Positions 7,697 to 16,631 of a DNA stretch of 64,000 bases are shown in pieces (the first letter of the stretch is position 1; each line of letters opens with the position of its first letter). A program made the position numbers and the translations under genes. Under the pieces are notes generated by a model, which was given only the letters and a program-made list of their open reading frames with translations, did no database searches and was not told the DNA's origin. Source of the DNA: Candidatus Accumulibacter aalborgensis (GTDB lineage Bacteria; Pseudomonadota; Gammaproteobacteria; Burkholderiales; Rhodocyclaceae); NCBI RefSeq assembly GCF_900089955.1, contig NZ_FLQX01000129.1, positions 1 to 64,000 of the forward strand, read 5' to 3'.

Positions 7697-9751
7697 TCAG
7701 GCGTTCGGCTCATCACGCATCCCCGGAACCCAGCCTGTGCTTGCCCCGTGGTCAGCGTCGCGCGCTGCGTCTTGGTGGGTCGAAGGAGACTCGGCGCCGG
7801 CGGGACCATGCCAGCGTAGCGCCAGCAGGGTAATGTCATCGCTCTGCGGATGACCGCCAACGAAAGCCCTGACGGCGTTCATGACGCTTTCGATGATCGT
7901 TCGCGCAGAACATTCCGCTGAGATCGCGCCCAGGGTGTCGCCGAGACGTGTCGCCTTGAATAGCTCGTGCTCGCTGTTCATCGCTTCGGTCACCCCGTCG
8001 GTGTAGATCACCAGTCCTTCGCCAGGCAGCAAGCGGATGACATCATCCCGGTAAACGGACTCGGCGACGAAGCCGAGTACCAGTCCCCCCTTTTTCTTCT
8101 CGATCATTTCCACGCCGTGGCCGCGTCGCAGGGCGAAAGGCAGTTCATGGCCGCCGTCACTGCATCTGATCTCGCCGCTGCACAGGTCGAGAATACCGGC
8201 GAAGACGGTCACAAACATGCCTTCCGGATTGTTCTCGCAGAGGGTACGGTTGACCCGCGCCATGATGCCGCTGACCGAGGTGGAGTCGCGCTTCGCCTCC
8301 ACTGAGAACAGCGTCTTGGTCACCGCCATGAACAGCGCGGCCGGCACACCCTTGTCGGATACGTCGCCGATCAGGAAGAACAGCCGGCGCTCGTCGAGCA
8401 GGAAAAAGTCGAACAGGTCGCCGCCTACGGCCTTGGCAGGTTCCAGCACCGCATGCAGGTCGAAGCCTGCGTCGGTCGGCAACTCGACGGCGTGCGGCAG
8501 CATACCCATCTGGATATTGCGTGCCGCTGACATCTCGCCCTCGATCCGCTCCTTGGCAGCCGTTGTGGCCTTGAGGTCCGCGATATACGTCTTGAGCGTG
8601 GTGACCATCGAGTACAGTGCGTTGCCCAGATAACCGACTTCATCGTTGCGGTTTTCCGACACCTTGAGCAGTTCCGCATGCATCTCCTCATCGGGATCGA
8701 AGTTGTGTTCCACCAGACGACGGGTCTGCACGGCAAGGCGCGCCAGCGGCCGGACGATGCGGTCGAGAAAGGGTAGGGCCAGGGCCATTCCCAGGACCAG
8801 CAACAACACAGTAATCCCGCCGCCGACCGTCAGCAGTGAATTGAGCTCCGCCTTCATGTCGACCGGCAGGCGCATCAGCGCGGCCCCATTCGGCAACCCG
8901 TCTGCGCCAAAAATGGGCGCCGCAACGTAGAGCAGAGCGTGCTGGAAGGGGACCTTGTTATCAAGATGCGAGGCGGGCGCGCTATTCCTGATCACTGTTT
9001 CCACGAAGCTGCGCTCGGTATCGCTCAGTGTGGCACTCGTGTCGAAGCTGGCGACCGAAGAGACAGCCAAGGGATGGAGGTTTTCGTCGAATATCCAGAT
9101 GGTGTCAATCAGCGCCGCCGACAGAACGGTGTCCAACATCCGTTTGAGGCCGACACCGCGGATGATCTTGTTGGCTCGGTTCGGGAGACGGGCGATCAGG
9201 GCCATGCCGCCGCTCCGGTCCGGCATCGTAACCGCGCCGTAGTACAACTCCCGATGGTCAAGATCGCGGTGCTGAAGGTCAGTGGACACGCTAAACTGGT
9301 CACCGTCCAGTAGCGGCTTGAAGGCCGGCTGCAGCGTGAAGCCGGAGTCAACGGCGACGGTCGCGTCGATATCGTCGAGCGACCAGTAGAGCGGGCTGCC
9401 GTTGACGTCGGTCACCCAGATTTCCGGGATGCCATTGCGCGCGGCGAGGGTTCGCAGAGCTCGGTTGATATCCGTCGCCGAGGCCTTTTTCTGGCGCGCC
9501 AGGTACGTCAGTTCGGCAACAATATCTGCCTGGGTGCGTACGTTCTTGTCGACGATCTGCTCAACGACCGCTGGCACTTGCTGGATGAAAGTGACGGACT
9601 GGGCAAGCGTCTGGGCAATCAGAGTTCCCTCCCGATCGGTACGTTCCAGAACCGACTGCCAGGACACATAGGCGAACACCCCGGCGGTGCTTGGCAGACC
9701 GATGGCGATGAGCGTCGTGACGAGGAGGAAGAGCCGCTGGCGCAGAGTCAT
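7697..9751 (-). CDS. Membrane SpoIIE/RsbU-type PP2C phosphatase
   Basis: The 684-residue protein has a TM helix near residues 7-29, an extracytoplasmic Cache-like sensor (about 35-310), a second TM helix (about 310-335), a HAMP region, a short coiled coil and a C-terminal PP2C/SpoIIE phosphatase (about 405-640). Metal-binding motifs are intact: AVGGDLFDFF, IGDVSDKGVPAALFMA, DGVTEAMN and QSDDITLLAL. Such enzymes dephosphorylate STAS antagonists; two lie 2.6-7.5 kb away at 4773-5120 and 2269-2586. It is the last gene of an operon with ABC-type binding proteins and permeases, which suggests that ligand sensing feeds phosphatase activity. The last 40 residues after the catalytic domain are low-complexity. 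Confidence 0.88.
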   Translation of the reverse strand: MTLRQRLFLLVTTLIAIGLPSTAGVFAYVSWQSVLERTDREGTLIAQTLAQSVTFIQQVPAVVEQIVDKNVRTQADIVAELTYLARQKKASATDINRALRTLAARNGIPEIWVTDVNGSPLYWSLDDIDATVAVDSGFTLQPAFKPLLDGDQFSVSTDLQHRDLDHRELYYGAVTMPDRSGGMALIARLPNRANKIIRGVGLKRMLDTVLSAALIDTIWIFDENLHPLAVSSVASFDTSATLSDTERSFVETVIRNSAPASHLDNKVPFQHALLYVAAPIFGADGLPNGAALMRLPVDMKAELNSLLTVGGGITVLLLVLGMALALPFLDRIVRPLARLAVQTRRLVEHNFDPDEEMHAELLKVSENRNDEVGYLGNALYSMVTTLKTYIADLKATTAAKERIEGEMSAARNIQMGMLPHAVELPTDAGFDLHAVLEPAKAVGGDLFDFFLLDERRLFFLIGDVSDKGVPAALFMAVTKTLFSVEAKRDSTSVSGIMARVNRTLCENNPEGMFVTVFAGILDLCSGEIRCSDGGHELPFALRRGHGVEMIEKKKGGLVLGFVAESVYRDDVIRLLPGEGLVIYTDGVTEAMNSEHELFKATRLGDTLGAISAECSARTIIESVMNAVRAFVGGHPQSDDITLLALRWHGPAGAESPSTHQDAARDADHGASTGWVPGMRDEPNA

Positions 9752-9761
9752 GGCGACGACC

Positions 9762-10688
9762 CTATTTCAGCCAGATGATCGAAGCGGACAGGCGCTGTGC
9801 GATGGTATAGTCCAGCGGGAAATAGATGACCCCGCGTGGCCCGAACCATTTGTCGTAGATGTCGAAATAGCCACCACGGTACTGGTCGATGCCTTCGAGG
9901 AGTCCGGCGAATACCTCGTTGACGAAAGCGCGCCATTCAGAGTCGTTCTGAGGCAGGCTGCAGGCCATCGATTCATAGGATAGCTCCTCTGTCCGCGGCA
10001 GCAGGACGACCTTGCTCTTGAGAGGACTCTTCTCGACGATGGCCCGCAACACGATCCCGACATTGGATAGCCCGTCGAGTTCTCCGCGTGCGAACATCCT
10101 GAAGCCGGTGTCCATGTCGGGGACCTCGACGATCACTGCATCCGGCACGTGCTGTTTGAGAATGCCGGCGGTCGTCGTGCCGGCGCCGACGCCGATGCGT
10201 TTGCCGCGCAGATCGGCGAAGCCCTTGGCCGTCGTGCGCAGGAGCATGATGCGGGTGCCGTTGCCGAAGAACGGGATCGAGAAATCCACCACTTTCTGAC
10301 GTTCCCAGGTGGGCGTGGTGATGCCGCATTCGATGTCGATGGCGTGACTGGCGACCAAGTTCAGGCGATCGTGCGCCGTGGTCACGCGCAGCCTCGTTTC
10401 AATTTCGCGATCGAACTTCTTCGCCAGCTTCTGGCGAAGAAGTTCGATCAGGTCGACCGAGAACCCGACCAGTCGTTCATCCCTTTCTCCCGCGACCTTG
10501 GCGCGGTAACCAAATGGCATGGCATCCGCGCGGGTTCCGGCGTTGAGGACGCCGGTGTTCCCGATGCGCTCGATCGTCGACTCGGCCCATACCGGGTCCG
10601 GCGCGGCGAAAGCGAGCAGCGCTGCAGCCGTCAGGCCTGGCAGGCAACGGCGAAGAATTGCGCTAGTCTGTTTCAATGTTTTCCCCAC
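9762..10688 (-). CDS. Periplasmic amino-acid-type solute-binding protein
   Basis: The 308-residue family 3 solute-binding protein (SBP_bac_3) has a signal peptide ending PVWAES. The binding domain contains GFSVDLIELLRQKL and the typical MGxxD-like segment ECGITTPTWERQKVVDFSIPF, followed by GKRIGVGAGTT. GTG 10688 was chosen because it leaves a complete signal peptide; TTG 10676 with GGGGA upstream is an alternative. It lies between a permease gene and the SpoIIE phosphatase gene (10-base gap). A role in uptake or in sensing a polar amino acid is possible. Confidence 0.85.
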   Translation of the reverse strand: MGKTLKQTSAILRRCLPGLTAAALLAFAAPDPVWAESTIERIGNTGVLNAGTRADAMPFGYRAKVAGERDERLVGFSVDLIELLRQKLAKKFDREIETRLRVTTAHDRLNLVASHAIDIECGITTPTWERQKVVDFSIPFFGNGTRIMLLRTTAKGFADLRGKRIGVGAGTTTAGILKQHVPDAVIVEVPDMDTGFRMFARGELDGLSNVGIVLRAIVEKSPLKSKVVLLPRTEELSYESMACSLPQNDSEWRAFVNEVFAGLLEGIDQYRGGYFDIYDKWFGPRGVIYFPLDYTIAQRLSASIIWLK

Positions 10689-10702
10689 AAGTCGCCCGCC
10701 GT

Positions 10703-11347
10703 TTACGGCGTCGCGGTGCCGATGCGCGCCAGCAGGCGCCGCCTCGCGTAGCCCATTGCCCAGTTCAGCGGGAAGCAGAACAGCAGAAAGTAGCTGATGG
10801 CGTAAGTGTATACCCACAACATCGTTTCATCGCCGCCCACCGCGGCGATGACGATGTTGCAGCGTGACACGATCTCACCCACGCCGATCACCGAAGCGGT
10901 GCTTGATGCCATGACGATAGTCACCAGGTAAGACGTCCAGCTCGGGATGAAGAGCAGCGCTGCCGCATGATTCCGGCTTTGCTGATGGCGCAGCGCGACC
11001 AGCAGGTTGTCGGAGACGAAACCGATCACCGCCACCGAGAGCGCCAGCGACGCTTTGAGCCAGGCGGGAACGGCGTAGAGATTGCCCGCCACTTCGAGCT
11101 CCGCCGGAATCAGGAACGCCAGGTAGAACAGGAAGACAAAGGTCGGGATATTGCGCGTCAGTTCGGTGACCACCAGGCTGGCGTGCGCCAGGGGCTTCCG
11201 ACTGGACAGGCGCAGCCGTGCCAGGACCGCGCCGAGCACGGTGCCAATGGCCATCGCGACCAGCGAGATCAGGATGTTCCACGCGAAGCCGAGCGCCAGG
11301 AACGGCGTCCAGGTCAGCAGCATGGCGACGATCTCAGCGGTTGCCAC
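10703..11347 (-). CDS. Amino-acid ABC transporter permease (HisM/GlnP type)
   Basis: The 214-residue inner-membrane protein has about five TM helices and the ABC permease pattern of the polar amino acid family: TELTRNIPTFVFLFYLAF near residues 65-80 and the EAA-like loop IPSWTSYLVTIVMASSTASVIGVGEI. The start overlaps the upstream fusion gene by 14 bases. No ATP-binding subunit is encoded in this operon or anywhere in the window, so transport would need an ATPase supplied from elsewhere. Confidence 0.88.
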   Translation of the reverse strand: MATAEIVAMLLTWTPFLALGFAWNILISLVAMAIGTVLGAVLARLRLSSRKPLAHASLVVTELTRNIPTFVFLFYLAFLIPAELEVAGNLYAVPAWLKASLALSVAVIGFVSDNLLVALRHQQSRNHAAALLFIPSWTSYLVTIVMASSTASVIGVGEIVSRCNIVIAAVGGDETMLWVYTYAISYFLLFCFPLNWAMGYARRRLLARIGTATP

Positions 11348-12935
11348 TCTGTAGCATCCTCCGCTCGAGAAAGTTGAAGATCTGCACGATGGCCATCACC
11401 AGCAGGAAGTAGGTGATCATCAGAACGTTCATCATCACCGCGGGGTTGCCCTGTTCGGCGACGATGGCGGTGGCGGCCGAGACAAGTTCCGGTACCCCAA
11501 TCACGCTGGCCATGGCCGTCGCCTTGACGACGTTGACCAGCGAAGCGACCACCGGGGCATAAGCGAGGCGAAGCGCTTGCGACAGGTTGCGCCGGCGCAG
11601 GGAAAAACCGGCTTCCTGCTCCTTGAGTACGGCGACCGCATCGAGCAGGGCGGAAACGATGGCGCAGCCGGTATAGGTCGACAGGCAGAAGATGGCGATC
11701 GCGGCGCCGTCGAAAGTCCAGCCGAAACGGCTGACGATGATGCGCCCGATGCCGAAGAAAACCAGGTAGATCAGCAAGAGCGGCGGCGTCATCCGGCCGA
11801 GAGCGGCGGAAATTCGAACCAAGCCGCTCAATAAGGGGATGCCCGACTCGGCCACCAGCGCACCAAGGCAGCCTACGGCAAGGCTGCCGGCAATGCATGC
11901 GACCATCAACTGCAGCGTGACCCAGAGGCCGTGCAGGAAGAGTTGGCGATCATAGGCGTCGTGGATGATTGCCAGGTCCAATCCCGCTTGTTCCTTGAGC
12001 AGCAGGCCGAAGCGCTGCATTCCGTCGACGTCGGCGGAGCTTAGAAGGAACTTGTTACGGCACTCAACAGGCCATTTGTCGTTGCTCTGTCGCGCGCAGA
12101 GAGGGCTTCCGTCGGGCTGAAGCCGCGTCCAAAGTTCGCGCATGTCGGTCAGGAAGTGGTTTGGCTTGATTCCCCAGCGCTGCTCGCTTTCGATCAGCCA
12201 CCCACTACGGTGCCAGTCGGCAATCGCTTCGGAGACCGCGTGCTCGAATCGCGATCCCTGTTCCGTGGAGGCCAGGGCGATGGCCCATGGCGAGACCATC
12301 ATCGAAGGCAGCGGCGTCTCGAAGCGGGCCCATTCCGGATCGCCCAGAACACCAACGATGCCCGTGTCATCGTAAAGCCAGGCCACGCAGCGCCCGTCTC
12401 GCAGGGCCAAGCCGGTGTCGCGCGTGCCGTTGAAAACCTGCAGATCGAGCAGGAAGCGTTGGGCCATCGCGCGATTGAAGTAGGCGCCCTGGGTGGCACA
12501 CACTTTCTTGCCGCGCAGGTCCGCCCAACTCGACAGGCGGCTATGGGGGGACGTCACTACCGTTGCGCCACTGGCGTAGTAGCTTGGCTCGACCAGGGTG
12601 GCAATCTGTCGGCGCTGCGGGGTGTCGGCGAGGGTGGCGACGACCAGGTCAATGGCGCCCTCGTCGAGCTTTTGCAACCGGTTGGTGGAACTCACCGCGA
12701 CCAACTGCAAGCGGACGCCCAGGCGGCGCGCGATTTCGGCAGCAAGATCGGGCTCGAAGCCGATCAAGCGGGCATTGCCGTCCAGCATGCCGAATGGCGG
12801 ATAGTCGGATTTGACGCCGGCGATCAGGATTCCGCGCTTCTGGATCAGATCGAGCCGGTCGGCAAACGCTTCCCGGCCAGCAAAGATGGCCATCAACGCC
12901 AGCAGGCAGGCGGTACAGAATTTCACACGGCTCAT
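11334..12935 (-). CDS. Fused solute-binding protein and ABC permease
   Basis: The 533-residue protein begins with a signal peptide (about 1-25), continues with an SBP_bac_3 domain (about 27-260: IAGVKSDYPPFGMLDGN, IGFEPDLAAEIARRLG, DLVVATLADTPQRRQ), a linker, and a C-terminal ABC permease domain (about 315-525) with several TM helices and an EAA-like loop around ATAMASVIGVPELVSAAT. SBP-permease fusions of this kind occur in the glutamine/arginine transporter family. It overlaps the methyltransferase by 4 bases (ATGA) and the next permease by 14 bases, so the genes are coupled. With the separate permease and SBP the operon encodes two binding domains and two permease domains, but no ATPase. 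Confidence 0.88.
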   Translation of the reverse strand: MSRVKFCTACLLALMAIFAGREAFADRLDLIQKRGILIAGVKSDYPPFGMLDGNARLIGFEPDLAAEIARRLGVRLQLVAVSSTNRLQKLDEGAIDLVVATLADTPQRRQIATLVEPSYYASGATVVTSPHSRLSSWADLRGKKVCATQGAYFNRAMAQRFLLDLQVFNGTRDTGLALRDGRCVAWLYDDTGIVGVLGDPEWARFETPLPSMMVSPWAIALASTEQGSRFEHAVSEAIADWHRSGWLIESEQRWGIKPNHFLTDMRELWTRLQPDGSPLCARQSNDKWPVECRNKFLLSSADVDGMQRFGLLLKEQAGLDLAIIHDAYDRQLFLHGLWVTLQLMVACIAGSLAVGCLGALVAESGIPLLSGLVRISAALGRMTPPLLLIYLVFFGIGRIIVSRFGWTFDGAAIAIFCLSTYTGCAIVSALLDAVAVLKEQEAGFSLRRRNLSQALRLAYAPVVASLVNVVKATAMASVIGVPELVSAATAIVAEQGNPAVMMNVLMITYFLLVMAIVQIFNFLERRMLQSGNR

Positions 12936-13768
12936 CGCCCGTCTTGTTCCGCTCGGCCGCGAGCGGTATTGTCGGCCTGGCTTGGCACCTCGGCCACGGC
13001 AAGAAAACCGTAAGCGTGGCGCAGTGGTACGAACGCCGCCAGCAGTCGGTCCACACCGCGCAGCAAGGCCGACCTGACGATGCCGCTCTCCGGCAGAAAG
13101 CTCTCGGCACCGAGGTGGATCAGGCGGAATCCCTGTTGTTCAAGGTCATGGACGAACTCTTCGAGGGTGTACAGGTGGTAGTACATTTCTACTACTATTT
13201 GATTGGTCGTCCGTTCGTAAAGGATGTCGCCCGTTTCCAGATGTCCCGCCTGTACCAGCCGTTGGGCAGCCGCCTGCTGGCTCGAAAAACGTCGCGCGGC
13301 GTTAGGCACCGTAACGACGATCCGCCCTCCCGGTCGCAGCAGTTCGCGGATGGCGGCGAGCGTCTCGCGGCGCAACGTGCGGGAATAAATGTGACCGAGG
13401 ACACCAAACAGCATGATCGCCAGATCGAACCTCTCGTCCCGGCCAACGCTCTTGGCTACCACCGAAAGATCGCCAAGCACCGGCCGCAAGCGGCCGCAAG
13501 CGACATGCCGGGAGCAGCGAATGGTCAACTCGTCAATGGCTTCCCGGCTGATGTCGCAGGCGACAATCGTTGCCGCAGTTCGCTCAAGCAGCGCTTCGGC
13601 ATAACGCCCGCTGCCGCAACCGACGTCGAGAACCCGATGGCCCTGCGCGCCGATCTCGCGAACAACGGTGGCGAAGGTCGACGGGTTTGGCTGTGGGTAT
13701 CTCTTGTCGTACAGCCCGCTGGCAAAATACTGGTTGTAGTTCTCGACGACAGAGATTGGCAGCGGCAT
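12932..13768 (-). CDS. Class I SAM-dependent methyltransferase
   Basis: The 278-residue protein has the SAM-binding motif I HRVLDVGCGSGRYAEAL (about 44-61), ACDISREAID, an acidic motif RFDLAIMLFGVLGHI and a post-motif LLRPGGRIVVTVPN. The N-terminal VENYNQYFASGLYDKRYP resembles methyltransferases acting on small molecules or lipids, but the substrate is unknown. It is the promoter-proximal gene of the SBP/permease/SpoIIE operon and overlaps the next gene by ATGA. A link to a methylated ligand of the receptors is possible but unproven. Confidence 0.8.
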   Translation of the reverse strand: MPLPISVVENYNQYFASGLYDKRYPQPNPSTFATVVREIGAQGHRVLDVGCGSGRYAEALLERTAATIVACDISREAIDELTIRCSRHVACGRLRPVLGDLSVVAKSVGRDERFDLAIMLFGVLGHIYSRTLRRETLAAIRELLRPGGRIVVTVPNAARRFSSQQAAAQRLVQAGHLETGDILYERTTNQIVVEMYYHLYTLEEFVHDLEQQGFRLIHLGAESFLPESGIVRSALLRGVDRLLAAFVPLRHAYGFLAVAEVPSQADNTARGRAEQDGR

Positions 13769-13876
13769 CCATCACTTTCCACGACAAAACCGACGGGGTG
13801 AGCCGCGCAGGGGGAGGAGTGGTCCCGGCAGCGGCGCGCACGAGAAAGGGCGCGAGATTGAGCCGCCAGAGCTGGG

Positions 13877-14521
13877 CTAATTCCCTTTCTCGATTTCGCT
13901 CAGGAAGGTGGTGATGAACTGCTCGGTTGTTCCCGGGTGCTTGCCGGTGATCAGGTTGCCATCAACGACCAGATCGACGGTGCCTTCGGGACCATAGACG
14001 ACTTCCGCGCCGGCATTCTCGACGTCACAAATGATGTTGTGCGCGCAAGTGACCCGACGCCCTTGCAGGAGGGCGCGGTCGGCGCACAGCAACCACAAGC
14101 TGTGGCAGATCGTACCGACCTTCAATTCGCGAGTGGCAAGCGCCTGGCGCATGAAGACCACCGCTGGGGCTTGGTTCGGTTCACCCTTGCGGGGAGCGAC
14201 CTGGTAGCGCAGGCGGTCGCTGGCGTAGGCCCCGATGATGATTATGCCCTTGAAATCAGCTGGCTTGACGGAGTCGATTTCGGTTTCGACCAGCACATGT
14301 TCCTCGACCCACCCGTTGTCTGGATTGGCACCGAAAGTGAGGCTGGCATTGCCCCACAGGTGCGAGAGATAAACCACCTGGTATCCGTGCTTGGGGAACA
14401 ACTCGTTGAACAGGCGATACTCCGTCATGTCGAAGTGTTCTTCAATCAAGACGCCGATCTTGCCCTTGCGCGGTTCGCCAACGATGCCGCGCAGTGGTGG
14501 GGGGGTAGAGTTTTCAGTCAT
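13877..14521 (-). CDS. DJ-1/PfpI family protein
   Basis: The 214-residue protein has a class I glutamine amidotransferase-like fold. The nucleophile elbow is VGTICHSLWLLCADRALLQGRRVTCAHNI with Cys followed by His, as in DJ-1/PfpI proteins. KIGVLIEEHFDMTEYRLF near the N-terminus supplies the conserved Glu. Members act as proteases, glyoxalases, hydratases or chaperones, so the reaction is not defined. ATG 14521 was chosen because upstream codons lack family similarity. The insert carrying VLVETEIDSVKPADFKGI is typical of a PfpI subgroup. Confidence 0.8.
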   Translation of the reverse strand: MTENSTPPPLRGIVGEPRKGKIGVLIEEHFDMTEYRLFNELFPKHGYQVVYLSHLWGNASLTFGANPDNGWVEEHVLVETEIDSVKPADFKGIIIIGAYASDRLRYQVAPRKGEPNQAPAVVFMRQALATRELKVGTICHSLWLLCADRALLQGRRVTCAHNIICDVENAGAEVVYGPEGTVDLVVDGNLITGKHPGTTEQFITTFLSEIEKGN

Positions 14522-14722
14522 GGCGCGATTCCTTGCGTAGAGTTGAACACAGTCATGGAAGACCGATGTTTGCCGTGGGCGGCGGTCGCCGCGGAGCAAT
14601 TCTATGAGGCAGCTGGTGGTGCAATTTCATTGAGAACGCCAAAGCAAGCGACGACCTTGTTGAATCTGGCATGGACGGCCAGGAACAAGATAACCTCTTC
14701 CACTTCCCGTCTCATGAGACTC

Positions 14723-15295
14723 TCAATTCGCAGTGTTGAGTCGATCCAGCAACTCGGGGGAGGCAAAGACATCGCGGTAGAAGGTGAGCTGCTCTCCCTT
14801 GAAATGACATCCCCCGCGATGGCCACGACGCGCCCAGGCGACGCTTCCTTTGGCAGTCACTTCGTGGGTTTCCACATCGAGACAGCTCCACTCGAACCAC
14901 ACGAACTCACTGTGGAACATCACGATAGGCCAGCACATGACTACGCCAGGTTGAGCGATGAGCGCCCACCAATGCTTTTCGCGCGACTTTTGCTCCTCCA
15001 GTCCATAGTAAGGCCCATCCTGGCAAAAATAGACGATATCGTCGCGGTACTCACCTGTAAGGAGGTCACCCCGCGCCTGTCTCAAGGCCTCGCAATGAGT
15101 CGGCCACCATTCCTTGTTTTCATTTTCGATCTGCTCGGCCGTGTAGTCAGGGCCTATTTCCGGCAGCGTTTTTTCCTTGAGTCCAATGAATTTTTCGGCC
15201 GATTTAATCAGAGTTCTTGCCAGCTCGGGCGCTACAGGTTCGGGCTTTGAATAATCAGCCAATAACTCTTGGTAGTAGTTCGTTCTCTTCTTCAT
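14723..15295 (-). CDS. Hypothetical Trp-rich protein
   Basis: This is a soluble 190-residue protein without signal peptide or TM helix. The N-terminal 60 residues are helical and charged. The rest is rich in Trp, Tyr, Phe and Cys (WWPTHCEAL, YFCQDGPYYGLEEQ, FVWFEWSCLDVETH), suggesting a beta-rich domain. I recognise no family. An AGGAGG ribosome site 5-6 bases before ATG 15295 and an intact frame support a real gene. The sequence is less GC-rich than its neighbours and it stands alone, so it may be acquired. Confidence 0.6.
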   Translation of the reverse strand: MKKRTNYYQELLADYSKPEPVAPELARTLIKSAEKFIGLKEKTLPEIGPDYTAEQIENENKEWWPTHCEALRQARGDLLTGEYRDDIVYFCQDGPYYGLEEQKSREKHWWALIAQPGVVMCWPIVMFHSEFVWFEWSCLDVETHEVTAKGSVAWARRGHRGGCHFKGEQLTFYRDVFASPELLDRLNTAN

Positions 15296-15690
15296 TCAGT
15301 CCTCCTGTGTTTTAGGAATATTCGACCATGAAATTCACTGCTTTCGGAAATACACTCCTGCAAAAAGTGTCTTGCACATCGCCAGATACCTGATTGAGAG
15401 TATAGGTAGCCCCATCAATCATTGTCAATTGCGAACCTGCCCCCGATGTCCTGAGAAGCCGCGTCGCGAAACTGGAACGGTATATGCGAATGCCCTGTCC
15501 AGGGTACCGTTGGTCGAATTCTACCCTGGCTTCGCGCTTCGCTGCTGTGGCGGGTCGGGGCCAACTACCAAGCGTTTGTGGTGGGGTCGCCGCGGTTGAT
15601 GCTCATCCGCCGGCCGGGGCGACACTCCTGTCGAACAAACTCACCGCAAGGCCAGCCCGTTGAGTGCGGTGGCCAAGGCATGGCTCGGCG
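15296..15690. other. Intergenic region without a recognisable gene
   Basis: About 400 bases between the divergent hypothetical gene and grxD. No coding frame with family similarity, no tRNA and no clear terminator were seen. Only the last 75 bases, before grxD, contain a convincing promoter. Confidence 0.6.
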
Positions 15691-15720
15691 TTGACGATGG
15701 GTGCAAGCAGCAGGTACACT
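15691..15720 (+). promoter_or_regulatory. Sigma-70-type promoter for grxD
   Basis: TTGACG (15691-15696) and TACACT (15715-15720) are separated by 18 bases. Transcription would start about 40 bases before the grxD ATG. Confidence 0.55.
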
Positions 15721-15766
15721 ATTGCTTGATGGATTTTCTCAACTATTGGTAAGACGAGGTTTTCTC

Positions 15767-16090
15767 ATGGATGCCCAGCAACTGATCAAGGAACAGGTCA
15801 CCAGCAACCCGGTGGTGCTCTACATGAAGGGCACGCCACAGTTTCCGCAATGTGGTTTCTCGGCGACCACGGTGCAGATCCTCAAGGCCTGTGGCGTGTC
15901 GACCTTTCTCAGCGTCAACGTGCTGGAAAATCCGGAAATTCGCAACGGCATCAAGGAGTATGCGAACTGGCCGACGATTCCTCAGCTCTACGTGCGCGGC
16001 GAGTTCATCGGTGGCTGTGACATCATGCGCGAGATGTACGAGGACGGCGAGTTGCAGAAGCTGCTTGAAGGTCTCGTCGAGCCGGTCTGA
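15767..16090 (+). CDS. grxD: Monothiol glutaredoxin, Grx4 type
   Basis: The 107-residue protein matches Grx4/GrxD: the single-cysteine active site CGFS at 29-32 preceded by [13 protein letters not shown], then the glutathione-binding [19 protein letters not shown]. It carries and transfers [2Fe-2S] clusters with glutathione and BolA-type partners. The family length (about 105) fixes the start at ATG 15767, seven bases after GACGAGG. It has its own promoter. Confidence 0.96.
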   Translation: MDAQQLIKEQVTSNPVVLYMKGTPQFPQCGFSATTVQILKACGVSTFLSVNVLENPEIRNGIKEYANWPTIPQLYVRGEFIGGCDIMREMYEDGELQKLLEGLVEPV

Positions 16091-16143
16091 CGGGCGCGCG
16101 CCCCGCCAGTCGAGCGGCGTGCCGGGCGATCCCCTGCTGCTGC

Positions 16144-16509
16144 TCAGGCGGCGGGCTTCGCTGGCCTGGCGGCGCTGAACTCCTCATAGGCACGGACTGC
16201 TTCGGCGGCGTACATCAGCGACGGGCCGCCGCCCATGTAGGTGCACACGGCCAGCGTTTCCATCAATTGAGCACGGCTGACGCCCAGGCGAATCAGGGCC
16301 TTGACATGAAAACCGACGCAGGCATCACAGCGGCTGGCAATGCCGATGGCCAGGGCGATCAGCTCCTTGTCGAGCACTGAGAGTACGCCCGGTGCGAGTG
16401 CCGCCTTGGCCATCGCGTTGAAACCCTGCATCGTTTCGGGAATGTCATGGCGCAAGGAGCCGAGCGCCTGCGAAACATCGTGCGTAATGGTGGTGAAGGA
16501 CTTGCTCAT
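16144..16509 (-). CDS. Carboxymuconolactone decarboxylase / AhpD-like protein
   Basis: The 121-residue all-helical protein contains the AhpD-type redox motif SRCDACVGFHVKALI (CxxC followed by His). The family includes alkylhydroperoxidase AhpD, gamma-carboxymuconolactone decarboxylase and many small peroxidases. The CxxCxxxH pattern favours a peroxidase-type disulfide chemistry over decarboxylation. ATG 16509 matches the usual N-terminus. It converges with grxD, so the two redox genes are neighbours but not co-transcribed. Confidence 0.85.
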   Translation of the reverse strand: MSKSFTTITHDVSQALGSLRHDIPETMQGFNAMAKAALAPGVLSVLDKELIALAIGIASRCDACVGFHVKALIRLGVSRAQLMETLAVCTYMGGGPSLMYAAEAVRAYEEFSAARPAKPAA

Positions 16510-16631
16510 GATAGACTGGCTCGCATAATAAGAAAACTCTAATATACATCCTGGAACTTCTTTGGGCAAGCTCGCTCACAGGGACACCGGTTGTCGCCCT
16601 TGTCGGCCATGCTCAGATCACGGAGGTAGCA

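Noticed and set aside
9762..10817. Longer start for the solute-binding protein at 10817
   Set aside because: It would overlap the upstream permease by over 100 bases and place unrelated residues before a normal signal peptide.
13937..15250. A 437-codon open frame on the plus strand
   Set aside because: It crosses two minus-strand genes and the gap between them; the N-terminal half mirrors the PfpI gene and no family is recognisable.
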